Positions 15,786 through 23,996 of a stretch of 53,522 nt of DNA are shown here, piece after piece (position 1 is the stretch's first letter; the number at the start of each line of letters is the position of its first letter). Origin of the DNA: Arthrobacter agilis. Its GTDB lineage: Bacteria > Actinomycetota > Actinomycetes > Actinomycetales > Micrococcaceae. The stretch covers positions 1 to 53,522 of the forward strand of contig NZ_NFSC01000020.1 in the NCBI RefSeq assembly GCF_002157505.1, read 5' to 3'. The position numbers and the translations under genes were made by a program. Under the pieces are notes generated by a model. The model did not search any database, was not told the DNA's origin, and worked only from the letters and a program-made list of their open reading frames with translations.

Positions 15786-16906
15786 GCGGCCCGTTGCCCA
15801 GCGCCTCGACCGCGGCAGCCGTCCTTGCGGCAGCGACTCCCGTCGTCGTCGTCGACGTCGACGTCCTGGAACGCAACATCGGGGCCATGGCGTCGTTTGC
15901 GAGGGACCATGGACTCGCGCTGCGCCCCCATGCCAAGACCCACAAGATTCCCGGGATAGCGCACCGGCAGGTGGCGGCCGGCGCCGTCGGGCTGACTGTC
16001 GCGACGATCGGAGAGGCGGAGGTCTTCGCCGCCGCCGGGATCGGGGACATCTTCATCGCGTACCCGCTGTGGGTCGACGAGCGGGCGGCCGGGCGGTTCC
16101 TCGCGCTCGCCGACATCGCCCGCCTGACCCTGGGTGTCGATTCCGCCGAGGGTGCGGAGCAGTTGGCCCGCAGCCTCGGAGCAGCCGCTTCGCGCATCGC
16201 GGTACGGGTCGAGATCGACAGCGGCCACCATCGCAGCGGCGTGCTGCCGCTCCAGGCCGCCGGTGTGGCACTGGCCGCGGCGTCAGCGGACCTGTCCGTC
16301 ACCGGGGTGTTCACCTTCCCGGGCCACAGCTACGGGCCGGGGGCGGCGGCCCCGGCGGTTGCTGACGAGAACGCGGCCCTGTCGGCGGCCGCGGCTTCCC
16401 TGCACGACGCCGGCTTCACCGAGCTCGAGGTCAGTGGGGGCTCGACGCCGTCGGCCCGGGCGTCCTCGGGCGCCACCCTGACCGAACTGCGCCCGGGCGT
16501 CTACGTGTTCGGTGACGCCCAGCAGTGGGAACTCGGCCACTGCAGGCCGGAGGACATCGCGCTGACCGTCGAGAGCACGGTCGTCAGCCGGAGGCCCGGA
16601 CCGCCGGGGGAGGCCCGTTTCATCGTGGACGCCGGCAGCAAGGTCCTGGGCACCGACCGTGCGGCGTGGGCAACAGGGTACGGGCGGCTCCTCGACCACC
16701 CGGACGCGCGCATCGTGGCACTCTCCGAGCACCACGCCACCGTCGAGTGGCCGTCCGCACAGGACGTGCCACCGCTGGGCGCGCGGCTGCGGGTCGTGCC
16801 CAACCACGTGTGCCTGACGATCAACCTCGTGGACGAGGTGCTCGCGGTGCGCGACGGCGTCGCAGAGGAGCGCTGGGCCGTCGCGGCACGGGGCCGGAAC
16901 AGCTAG
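15782..16906 (+). CDS. D-serine dehydratase / D-threonine aldolase-like PLP enzyme
   Basis: 374 aa fold-type III (alanine-racemase-like) PLP protein. The lysine for PLP is in RPHAKTHKIP (Lys52). Other signatures are VRVEIDSGHHRSGV, FPGHSYG, the phosphate-binding SGGSTPSA and the C-terminal PNHVCLTINLVDE, where His and Cys match the zinc pair of eukaryotic-type D-serine dehydratase (D-threonine aldolases have His and Asp). It should break down a D-hydroxy amino acid: D-serine to pyruvate and ammonia, or D-threonine to glycine and acetaldehyde. GTG at 15782 overlaps the ANTAR gene by 4 nt. Confidence 0.83.
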   Translation: MSGPLPSASTAAAVLAAATPVVVVDVDVLERNIGAMASFARDHGLALRPHAKTHKIPGIAHRQVAAGAVGLTVATIGEAEVFAAAGIGDIFIAYPLWVDERAAGRFLALADIARLTLGVDSAEGAEQLARSLGAAASRIAVRVEIDSGHHRSGVLPLQAAGVALAAASADLSVTGVFTFPGHSYGPGAAAPAVADENAALSAAAASLHDAGFTELEVSGGSTPSARASSGATLTELRPGVYVFGDAQQWELGHCRPEDIALTVESTVVSRRPGPPGEARFIVDAGSKVLGTDRAAWATGYGRLLDHPDARIVALSEHHATVEWPSAQDVPPLGARLRVVPNHVCLTINLVDEVLAVRDGVAEERWAVAARGRNS

Positions 16907-16931
16907 AGCTTGTGCCCTCATGCCTGAAGCC

Positions 16932-17711
16932 TCAGCCGGCCCCTGACGCGGGATAGAGGAAGGCGTCCACGGAGTCTCCGCGGTAGTGGAATCGAATGAT
17001 GCTCCCGCCCGGGAGCCCTTCCATGGAGTCGTCCCCCAAAAGGGGCCACGCGCCGATGTCTGCAAAAAGATCAACTCCAGGCGGGACGCAGTTGGCGCCG
17101 TCGACCGTGGGGCCCGAGCGGTCGATGATCATGAAGCATTGAAGGCCCTGCCTATCCACGGCGAACCACGGTTCGACTCCCCGGTACGGTTCGTAGCCGC
17201 GAAGGCTGGAGCGGTCGACGTCGGCTCCCAGGACGTCCAGCATCGAGAACACCACGCCGTCTGCCTCGTCCGCGAGTGGATGCAATGTGGCATCTGGATG
17301 CGGTCCGATGAGCCACTCCACGGCGTACGCGAGGGCGAGAAAGGCCACCAGCGCGGCGGCCATGAACCAGCTACGACGGACACGTGTAGCAGTGATGCGG
17401 TGCCAGAACGACCGCGGTGAACCCTCCCTGGACGCCATCGCCGGAGCGATGCCGGCTGCCGTGTCCGGCCGATCAGTTCCGGACACAGTCCCGGCGAAGT
17501 CGGCCGCCGGCGCGCTATCCGCGGCTGCTGCGGGTTCGTCGAGCTCGGTGTCGGTGCCCTCGGGCGGGCTCGCGGTGCGTGCCGTTTCCAGTTCTGTCAG
17601 CCTGGCCAGGGCAGCCGGGTCAGCCTGGATATCGGCGTGCGGGCCGTACGCCCTCCTGCGGAGTTCACCCAGTTCACGCCCAGCATCCGAGGAGGGCGAG
17701 GATGCGTCCAT
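16932..17711 (-). CDS. Membrane protein of unknown function, AYGPHADI paralogue B
   Basis: 259 aa, not recognised. An N-terminal motif LRRRAYGPHADIQADPAALA continues as RLTELE, followed by a Pro/Ala/Asp-rich linker, a SREGSPRSFW segment, one membrane helix (about 115-132) and a C-terminal extracytoplasmic domain with two Cys (GLQC and ANC) likely forming a disulfide and ending IRFHYRGDSVDAFLYP. The gene upstream encodes a clear paralogue with the same order and the same conserved residues. ATG at 17709-17711 overlaps that gene's stop by 1 nt, so they are co-translated. Function unknown; envelope localisation is inferred. Confidence 0.75.
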   Translation of the reverse strand: MDASSPSSDAGRELGELRRRAYGPHADIQADPAALARLTELETARTASPPEGTDTELDEPAAAADSAPAADFAGTVSGTDRPDTAAGIAPAMASREGSPRSFWHRITATRVRRSWFMAAALVAFLALAYAVEWLIGPHPDATLHPLADEADGVVFSMLDVLGADVDRSSLRGYEPYRGVEPWFAVDRQGLQCFMIIDRSGPTVDGANCVPPGVDLFADIGAWPLLGDDSMEGLPGGSIIRFHYRGDSVDAFLYPASGAG

Positions 17712-18577
17712 CAGTCTGCCTCCGACATGAGGTGGACGTAGGCATCCACCGTGTCACCACGAAGCATGAACCGGATGGTGCCATCGCCGGTGAGCCCGTC
17801 GAATCCTTCGAATCCGTCGCCGGACGACGAGACGTCCATGATGAGGTCCGCCGGAGCCGGAGCGCAGCGCGCATCTGACAGACTGCCGCTTGCCCGGTGC
17901 ACCGCCACGAGACAGGGCGAGCCGAACGCGTTCACCCCGGACCAGATCTCGAGGCCGCGATATGACCCATACGCGCGGAGGGTCGTGGTGTCGATCTCGA
18001 AGAGGGGCGCTTCCACGGAAACCAGTTCGCGGACCTGGTTGTCGGCCTCGGCCGCGGTCAGGTGCAGAGTAGCCGCGGGACGCGGTGCTGATACGAGGAG
18101 GGTCGCCGCGACGATCCCGCCCGCGGTGACCAGTGCGCCACCCGTCCACGCGAGGCGGTTCCACCTCGTCGCCGTCGTCCATTGTGACCGCGGCGAGCCT
18201 TCCTTCACCGCCTTCACTGGCTGCGACGGCGCGGCAGCCGCTGGCCCGGTCGGCGCCACCTGATCTCCTGCTGCGGCAGCGCCGGCGGGCGCCGCTGTCG
18301 GCGCGACATCCGTACCGGCTGCGCTTCCGCTCGTGAGCACATCCGCTCGACGGCTTCCGCTCGCGGGGGCATCCGCCCGACGGCTCTCGCTCGCGGGGGC
18401 ATCCGCTCGACGCTCGACGGCAGCGCGGTGCGCTGCCTCGAGTTCACGCAACCTCGCGAGAGCCGGAGGGTCGGCACCGATATCGGCATGCGGCCCGTAT
18501 GCCCTCGCGCGCAGTTCGTCGAACTCGCGGTCGGCGTCCGAAGGATGCGCGAAGCCTTCCACAGCCGAAAGGTACAC
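17711..18577 (-). CDS. Membrane protein of unknown function, AYGPHADI paralogue A
   Basis: 288 aa. Same architecture as its downstream neighbour: LRARAYGPHADIGADPPALA then RLRELE, a linker with three repeats of a ten-residue unit (RRADAPASxS), KEGSPRSQW, one membrane helix (about 145-165), then an external domain with Cys pair (GSPC, ARC) and IRFMLRGDTVDAYVHL. The start is uncertain: GTG at 18577 has no good ribosome site. The two genes arose by tandem duplication and have diverged. No known domain is visible. The conserved N-terminal motif is cytoplasmic if the positive-inside rule holds. Confidence 0.72.
   Translation of the reverse strand: MYLSAVEGFAHPSDADREFDELRARAYGPHADIGADPPALARLRELEAAHRAAVERRADAPASESRRADAPASGSRRADVLTSGSAAGTDVAPTAAPAGAAAAGDQVAPTGPAAAAPSQPVKAVKEGSPRSQWTTATRWNRLAWTGGALVTAGGIVAATLLVSAPRPAATLHLTAAEADNQVRELVSVEAPLFEIDTTTLRAYGSYRGLEIWSGVNAFGSPCLVAVHRASGSLSDARCAPAPADLIMDVSSSGDGFEGFDGLTGDGTIRFMLRGDTVDAYVHLMSEAD
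18324..18413. repeat. Three tandem 30-nt repeats inside coding sequence
   Basis: Units at 18324-18353, 18354-18383 and 18384-18413 differ at only a few positions and keep the reading frame, encoding the RRADAPASxS linker of paralogue A. The paralogue downstream lacks them, so they are a recent local expansion or a length-variable linker. Confidence 0.8.
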
Positions 18578-18673
18578 CCGCCGGGTGGGGGAGTCTATGG
18601 GCGCTCAGTGCCGAGGGGACCCGGCGTCTGATCGGATATCAATCAGGGCGGACAGCCAATTCCGTGACGACGC

Positions 18674-19546
18674 TTACTTGACCGGCGGGCAGGAGTAGTC
18701 GTAATCGAGTCCGCCCGACACATACTGCGTCACTGTTACCTTGCTGCCGAGCGTCAGGGCAGACAGAGAACAATTGGACTTCGCTCCCCGCAGGCTCCTG
18801 GCCCCTGCAAGCCAGCTTGGCAGTCCATAGAGGGGAGTGCCGGATGGCACGGTCCCGGCGATAACTCCCCACTGATAACCCGTCGAGTAGATTCCGACAC
18901 CGGCGCGAATGCTACTGAAGTAGGCGACCATCCCTTCGAGGTCCGCCCGGTTCAGGCTTGGGCCGTCCTTTTTCGGGTCGATGTTTGTGCCGGTCTGCCA
19001 GCTATTGGCCGTCTCCACGTCCAGCCACCAGAAATACGAGCCGGGGTCGGACGCCACGCCAAGCGGCACCTTGAGCCGCTCTCTAGCGTCCTGATAGGCC
19101 CTCACGTAGCCGTACACGTAGGAGCAGGCGAGGTCGACTCCACCTTCGCATTTCCCCATCTCAGAGGGAATGGCAACCACCACTTCCTCATTGGTGATGG
19201 GACTCTTATAGATGTTGGAACCCGGCCACCAGGAGCCCGCAAGTCCTGGGTTGGCGGTGTTCACGTACAAGGCAATCTTGGATTGCGCCCCGGTAGCGTC
19301 AAGGGCCCACTTGAGTTGATCCCCGAGGCAAGTGTTGGTGGTGCTGGCCAGTCCGCCGTTGACGCCCACGATCGCAAACGCTGTCGAACTGGGAAGAAGC
19401 GTTTTGCACTGGGGGTAGGACACGTCGTTGCCGACCACGTCCGCAGTTCCCGATGACGGGGCTGCTGTCACCGGAGCCATTCCTGTCACTGTCAGTCCCA
19501 GAAGGGCCAGGAATGTGCCTGCCATTTTCATCCCGAAACGAGTCAT
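18674..19546 (-). CDS. Secreted protein, GH25/DUF1906-like fold suspected
   Basis: 290 aa. A Sec signal peptide (MTRFGMKMAGTFLALLGLTV up to APVTAA, cleavage near residue 28) leads to a mature protein starting near DVVGNDVSYPQC. Features include FAIVGVNGGLA, IALYVNTANPG, FWWLDVETANSW, VGIYSTGYQWG and the terminal WLAGARS and VTVTQYVSGGLDYDYSC. The order (D-x-S start, strand ending in LDVET, IYS, WLA, QY) resembles TIM-barrel lysozyme-like GH25 or DUF1906 proteins, where the acid residue of LDVET would be catalytic. Cell-wall hydrolysis is plausible but unproven. ATG 19546 lacks a strong RBS. Confidence 0.7.
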   Translation of the reverse strand: MTRFGMKMAGTFLALLGLTVTGMAPVTAAPSSGTADVVGNDVSYPQCKTLLPSSTAFAIVGVNGGLASTTNTCLGDQLKWALDATGAQSKIALYVNTANPGLAGSWWPGSNIYKSPITNEEVVVAIPSEMGKCEGGVDLACSYVYGYVRAYQDARERLKVPLGVASDPGSYFWWLDVETANSWQTGTNIDPKKDGPSLNRADLEGMVAYFSSIRAGVGIYSTGYQWGVIAGTVPSGTPLYGLPSWLAGARSLRGAKSNCSLSALTLGSKVTVTQYVSGGLDYDYSCPPVK

Positions 19547-19596
19547 GCCCGATGGTACGTCCGTTTCCGGGATGAAACGCCGGTGAGCCCTGACGC

Positions 19597-20496
19597 TTAA
19601 TTTATCGTCTGCCCGGTGCGCTCCTTGCTGTTGTCCGACCAATTAAAAGGGTTGTCGAAATCGACGGGTAGGCGTGTGCTCGTGTTGCCTTGGGCGGCGT
19701 TAAGTTGGGCCTGAGTCAGATAGAGGGCTTTGGACAGGTCGGCCCCTTCCAAACGTGCATCTCTGAGGTCGGCGCCGAGGAGGTCTGCACCTGATAGGTC
19801 ACAGTCCCGAAGGTCGGCGGCGATGAGGTAGGCACCTCGAAGGTTCGCCCCGCACAGTGGGCGGGACCGTAGCTTCTTGCCCATGAGGTCGGCCCCTGGA
19901 GCGAACGCGACATCCAGATGGTCGTCCCCCATGGCGAGATAGGAAGCTCTTACTTCTTCGCTGACGCCCATCAGCACGGACCGGACCCGGGCGTGCAGAT
20001 CGCCGAGGTTCAGGGAGAGGACCTGCCGCGCGTCGGTCATCGCACTTTCGATGGTTCTTCTGAGCCGGTCGACCTGGTGCGAGGTGTCCGGGTCGAAGGT
20101 CCTGGTGCCGGCTTCTGCCAGGTACCAGAGCATCTCGTGGAGTTGCCGGACGATCTCGAACGCCGGGAACATCCGTTTCGCTGTTTCCGGGCTCGCTTTC
20201 CAGCTGATTCCTCCAAAGAGGTTCTGGGAGACGTTCTGCCCCGCTCCGAAGCAGTCGAAGACCGTGCATCCCCGGAAGCCTCGCGGCCGCAAGCTGTCGT
20301 GGATGGTGCAGGAAAAGTCGGGCGCCAGGTTCCGGCAGGGAGTCCCTGCTGGTTTGTCGACGGCGAAGTCGATCGTTCGGGAGAAGCCGAGGGCCGTGCA
20401 GCAGAGCGCGAAGCAGTTGCTGCAGTCAGGGCGCAACGACTCCCTGTTCAGAGCAGGGACGGAGGGCGCGGTGAGGTTCTTCGAGGTGGAGGGCAT
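19597..20496 (-). CDS. Cys-cluster N-terminus fused to pentapeptide repeats
   Basis: 299 aa. The N-terminal ~85 residues are Cys-rich: CSNCFALCCTALGF, then TPCRNL, FSCTIHD, RGCTVFDC, similar in layout to YkgJ/CxxCxxCC zinc- or iron-chelating proteins. A helical middle follows, then about eight pentapeptide repeats (ADLRDCDLSGADLLGADLRD and onward, about residues 225-275) predicted to form a right-handed beta-helix. No signal peptide is seen, so it is probably cytoplasmic. Pentapeptide proteins can mimic DNA and protect gyrase, but that is not implied here. ATG at 20494-20496 follows GAGAAGA. The segment looks less GC-rich than its neighbours. Confidence 0.75.
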   Translation of the reverse strand: MPSTSKNLTAPSVPALNRESLRPDCSNCFALCCTALGFSRTIDFAVDKPAGTPCRNLAPDFSCTIHDSLRPRGFRGCTVFDCFGAGQNVSQNLFGGISWKASPETAKRMFPAFEIVRQLHEMLWYLAEAGTRTFDPDTSHQVDRLRRTIESAMTDARQVLSLNLGDLHARVRSVLMGVSEEVRASYLAMGDDHLDVAFAPGADLMGKKLRSRPLCGANLRGAYLIAADLRDCDLSGADLLGADLRDARLEGADLSKALYLTQAQLNAAQGNTSTRLPVDFDNPFNWSDNSKERTGQTIN

Positions 20497-20748
20497 GGGA
20501 TCTTCTCTGGGTCGGTTCGGTGGGAGGCCGGGGGCAGGGAACTCGCGAGGGAGTTCCCCGGACGGCACACGGAATCACCACTTCCGAGGGAAGCGAACGG
20601 GAACCGCTGCATCGACTCTGGATCACAGAGAAAGTAAGAATGTCACTGCGCCCAAAATAGCACCACGAAGTACCTGCCCGGATGCCAAGTCCCGTGTGCG
20701 CACTCGTGACGGGTGTCGCAGCCCGCGAGTACACGGCGAGCTCAAGCC
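20497..20748. other. Intergenic region upstream of the Cys-cluster/pentapeptide gene
   Basis: About 250 nt between two leftward genes. I see no credible gene. An AT-richer patch around 20630-20662 (TATTTTGGGCG on the minus strand) could hold the promoter of the gene at 19597-20496; nothing else stands out. Confidence 0.4.
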
Positions 20749-21333
20749 CTAAGCGCTGTGTTCCCGAAGGAAGCGCAGGACGTGTGTCCACATCGCCTCC
20801 GCCGCTGCCGCATCGTACTCACCTGGCAGCGAAGCATCGGCGAACAAGTGTCCGCTACCCGGATACTGGACATACTCTGCGACGTTGCCGGCCTCGTTTA
20901 TCGAACGCAGCACGGAATGAACCGCACCCTCGGCCTTGAACGGGTCGCCGCCCGAGTAATGAAGCTGTGCGGGAACGCTTGGAGGCCAGGCCACGGCACC
21001 GATCATTTCGAGCGGCAGAGCACCCGAACAGAGAATTGCGGCACCGACCTTCCGGGACACGGCGACGTGGGTTGCCATACCGCCTCCGTTCGAGAAGCCC
21101 ATCACCACGAACCCATCCTGCAGGGTGCTTACCGCGTCAACAGCACGTGCCATGAGCGCCGGAAAGCCGATGGACTGCACAAATGCACCTGCCTCGCCAT
21201 AATCGTCAAATACGCGGCCGTCGTACTGATCGACGACGAGCACGTCATGACCCGCGGCGCGAAGGCGATCCGCCGCGTCCCGGATGCCGGACCGGACTCC
21301 GAGCACAGAATGGAACAGCGCAATCGTGGACAT
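20749..21333 (-). CDS. Dienelactone-hydrolase-family alpha/beta hydrolase
   Basis: 194 aa, a minimal alpha/beta hydrolase of the DLH family. The nucleophile elbow is MGFSNGGGM (Ser81), the acid is Asp130 (SGGDPF) and the base His162 (GSGHLF). Classical dienelactone hydrolases have Cys at the nucleophile position, so this one is more likely an esterase or an uncharacterised lactonase. The end PGEYDAAAAEAMWTHVLRFL is typical. ATG at 21331-21333 follows GGAGGG. No aromatic pathway gene is adjacent; it stands alone. Confidence 0.85.
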   Translation of the reverse strand: MSTIALFHSVLGVRSGIRDAADRLRAAGHDVLVVDQYDGRVFDDYGEAGAFVQSIGFPALMARAVDAVSTLQDGFVVMGFSNGGGMATHVAVSRKVGAAILCSGALPLEMIGAVAWPPSVPAQLHYSGGDPFKAEGAVHSVLRSINEAGNVAEYVQYPGSGHLFADASLPGEYDAAAAEAMWTHVLRFLREHSA

Positions 21334-21432
21334 GTAAACCCTCCGCCAAAACTAGGATGCCCGTCGTCCCGACGCGGTGCAATGACAAAGCGTCCGTCGA
21401 AGACATTCGTTCAGGCCCTGGTGTCGACCGGT

Positions 21433-22263
21433 TCAAATGTCGAAGATGTCGTTCAGGGTCACTGTGGTCAGCCCGCGGTCGGTGATGAGCTGGTGGAGTT
21501 GGGGGAATATCCGTGTGACGGGGAGGAAGTTCAGGTGTCCGATCACGATATGGGCGGGGAGGAACCATTGATGGGCGAGGTCGAGGATTTCCCGGTCGGC
21601 GCGAAGTGCTGAGTCGGCCAGGGACCCGTACCACATGACGGGGGAGGTGTAGCCGATCGAGGCCGCCGCCGCATCGGTTCGTTCGTCCCGGTACCCGTAG
21701 GGGGGCCGGTAGTACGGGCGGGGATCAGTACTGAACGTGGAGACGATGAAGTCATGGTTTCGTTGCAGCTCGGCGATGATCTCCGCATCGCTGAGAGCTG
21801 TGAGGTCGGCGTGGGACCAAGTGTGGTTGCCGAGCTGGACCTGGCCGGAGGCTACAAGCGGTTTGAGCAGTTCTGCGTGCTCGGACCACCCAGGGTAGGA
21901 GCCGTTGAGGAAGAAGGTCAGCCGGGTACCGCTTGTGCGAGCGAAGTCGAGATAGCGCCGGATGACCTCGCTGTCGGATCCATCGTCGACCGTCCATGCG
22001 AGAAGTTGCTCGGACGTGGGCAGACTCGTAATGACACCCGCCGGTAGCGGCACTTTCAGCACAGCAGGTGCCACGGGCGAGGGAACTGGCGCGGGCGTCG
22101 TTGCCGGCGGCGCCGCGGGAGGGACGGGCGTCGGAACCGGTGAGCCAGTGGGTGTTGCCGTCCGTAAAGCCTCTGTGGCTATACGGGCGGGCTGCGTACA
22201 AGCGGCAAGCCCAAGAACGACGCCGCTGCCCACGATTGCACTGATGAATGTTCGACGCTCCAC
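21433..22263 (-). CDS. Polysaccharide deacetylase family lipoprotein
   Basis: 276 aa. The N-terminus has ERR, a hydrophobic core and a lipobox LAAC (Cys22), followed by a long Pro/Thr/Ala linker (about 23-75), so it is a surface lipoprotein. The NodB-type catalytic domain shows Asp93/Asp94 (WTVDDGSD), the metal pair His147 and His151 (GNHTWSH) and RPPYGYRDER. It should remove acetyl groups from cell-wall or extracellular glycans; substrate unknown. GTG 22263 follows AAGGG by 7 nt; an upstream extension in frame is unlikely. It is divergent from a GNAT gene. Confidence 0.85.
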   Translation of the reverse strand: MERRTFISAIVGSGVVLGLAACTQPARIATEALRTATPTGSPVPTPVPPAAPPATTPAPVPSPVAPAVLKVPLPAGVITSLPTSEQLLAWTVDDGSDSEVIRRYLDFARTSGTRLTFFLNGSYPGWSEHAELLKPLVASGQVQLGNHTWSHADLTALSDAEIIAELQRNHDFIVSTFSTDPRPYYRPPYGYRDERTDAAAASIGYTSPVMWYGSLADSALRADREILDLAHQWFLPAHIVIGHLNFLPVTRIFPQLHQLITDRGLTTVTLNDIFDI

Positions 22264-22446
22264 GCCAGGACCCTTCCCCCAAAATGACACCCCGCCGGCG
22301 CAGGCCAAACCCGCGGCGCGCCAAAGTGACGAAGCGCCGCGATGCTCCGCAGGCAAGGATGAAGACCCCGATCACCAGGACCGGCATTTGCAGCCTATAA
22401 CGCCGCGCCGGGGTGCAATCTCGTTTCTCGACCCCACACTGGGTGC

Positions 22447-22914
22447 ATGAGTATTCGACTTGTACCGATGAGCGCGGAACGGTTCCCGGAATGGCTCGAC
22501 CGGAGCCGGACCGAATTCATAGCAGATCTCGTCGCCACAGGTGAATCACCGGAAGCCGCGGATCGTCGGGCCTTCGAAGCGATGGACGGCGCCTTCCCTG
22601 CCCATGGTCCGACCGCCACCAATGCCGTGTTCGATGTCGTCGACAGCGCCGGGACAGCAGTCGGTTATCTCTGGATTGCCCAGGGCGAGCCGGATGACGA
22701 GGCGTCATGGTGGGTGTGGGATGTAGTGATTGAACCAGGGCATCGAGGCAAAGGCATCGGCCGGGCAGCGATGCTGCTCGCAGAAGAGTACGCACGTTCA
22801 CAGGGGGCCCGCGCCCTTGGGCTCAACGTCTTCGGGTTCAACACCGCCGCTCGAGGGCTGTATGAATCCTTAGGGTACGAGGTCACCAGTGTGAGGATGA
22901 GGAAAAGCCTCTAG
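22447..22914 (+). CDS. GNAT family N-acetyltransferase
   Basis: 155 aa. The GNAT acetyl-CoA motif A is WWVWDVVIEPGHRGKGIGRA (about 87-106), with an AEEYARSQGARALGLNVFGF block and GLYESLGYEV at the C-terminus. It transfers an acetyl group to an unknown amine or protein. The beginning MSIRLVPMSAERFPEWLDRS is common in this subgroup. ATG 22447. It is a single gene divergent from the deacetylase. Confidence 0.87.
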   Translation: MSIRLVPMSAERFPEWLDRSRTEFIADLVATGESPEAADRRAFEAMDGAFPAHGPTATNAVFDVVDSAGTAVGYLWIAQGEPDDEASWWVWDVVIEPGHRGKGIGRAAMLLAEEYARSQGARALGLNVFGFNTAARGLYESLGYEVTSVRMRKSL

Positions 22915-23004
22915 CAGCCAGTCAGGTAAGGCGATCGGGATGCGGCCACCTGTAGGGGCGATCGATGTGCTGAAAGATGCCTGGCAGACATTCGACGGTT
23001 CTCG

Positions 23005-23574
23005 TCACAGCTCGCGCCGCATGAGCACCCGCGGGAACCCGTTGAGAACCGAGTCGGTCGTAGCGGCCTTGGTGAACCCGCCCCGCTCGAACAGGGCACG
23101 GGTGCCCACGTAGGCCATGGTGAGGTCCACTTTTTCGCCGTGGTTGTCGACCGGGTAGCCCTCGATCACCGGTGCCCCGTGATCGCGCGCAAACTCAACA
23201 GCGCCGGCGAGCAAGTGGTGGGAGACACCTTTGCCGCGATGGCCCGGCCGTACCCTGATGCACCAGACCGACCACACGTCACGGTCATCCACATGCGGAA
23301 TCTTCCGGTTCCGGGCGAAGCTGGTGTCGGCGCGCGGATGCACTCCTGCCCACCCCACAGCCTCGTCACCGTCATACGCGAGCACACCCGGTGGAGGGGT
23401 CTCTGCGGCCAGCTCCTGCACGAGAACCCCGCGCTCCGGACCGCGCAGTGCAACGTTCAGCTTCGACGGGATGCGGTAGCTGAGGCACCAGCACACGTTC
23501 GCATCAGGTCGCTTCGGTCCCAGCACCGCCGCTATGTCAGTGAACATCGTTGCGGGAAGGACTTCGATTGCCAT
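23005..23574 (-). CDS. GNAT family N-acetyltransferase
   Basis: 189 aa, a different GNAT subgroup from the previous gene. It has CWCLSYRIP near the start, GWAGVHPRADTSF, the CoA-binding block WCIRVRPGHRGKGVSHHLLA and a C-terminal FERGGFTKA...GFPRVLMRREL. Related proteins occur in actinobacteria next to antibiotic or amine functions, but no substrate can be inferred. Start ATG at 23572-23574. It is divergent from the VOC remnant, whose missing 5' part may have been lost at this junction. Confidence 0.85.
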   Translation of the reverse strand: MAIEVLPATMFTDIAAVLGPKRPDANVCWCLSYRIPSKLNVALRGPERGVLVQELAAETPPPGVLAYDGDEAVGWAGVHPRADTSFARNRKIPHVDDRDVWSVWCIRVRPGHRGKGVSHHLLAGAVEFARDHGAPVIEGYPVDNHGEKVDLTMAYVGTRALFERGGFTKAATTDSVLNGFPRVLMRREL

Positions 23575-23647
23575 GGCGCCACACTATCGTTGCCTGCACC
23601 GGCACTGCCTGGAGTCGAAGCACCTATCGCCAGGGCTCTTGAGAGAT

Positions 23648-23866
23648 GCAGGACCCGTCCGGCACAGTCCCACTGCCGTGGATCCAGAGCTCAGGTCGGT
23701 GGACATTTCACTGGAAGTCGGCAGCGTGGACGCAGCCTATGCTCTCGCCCAAACCGCTGGGCTGGAAATTGTGCGGGAGATACGCAACGAGGCCTGGGGC
23801 ATTCGCCGGTTCTTCGTCCGAGACCCCGCAGGACGCGTCATCAACGTCGCCAGCCACCTTGCGTAG
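23648..23866 (+). pseudogene. Remnant of a VOC/glyoxalase-family gene
   Basis: Only the second half of a vicinal-oxygen-chelate domain is readable: VDPELRSVDISLEVGSVDAA, LGLEI-like AGLEIVREI, and the ending WGIRRFFVRDPAGRVINVAS. A full VOC protein needs about 120-130 residues with a first beta-alpha-beta unit, but upstream sequence is occupied by the start of the divergent GNAT gene and shows no matching frame. It is therefore a 5'-truncated gene copy. Confidence 0.7.
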
Positions 23867-23996
23867 CACTTTGGGTAACGACCAGCTGAACTCCTGCATG
23901 TACTGAAGACTGTTCAGTGACGGCTCCACGGTACTTCCCTGGGTCCGTTTTCCGACTTTCCTGATCGTCACGGGTTCCTGAGGAGAGAGATTTCGA

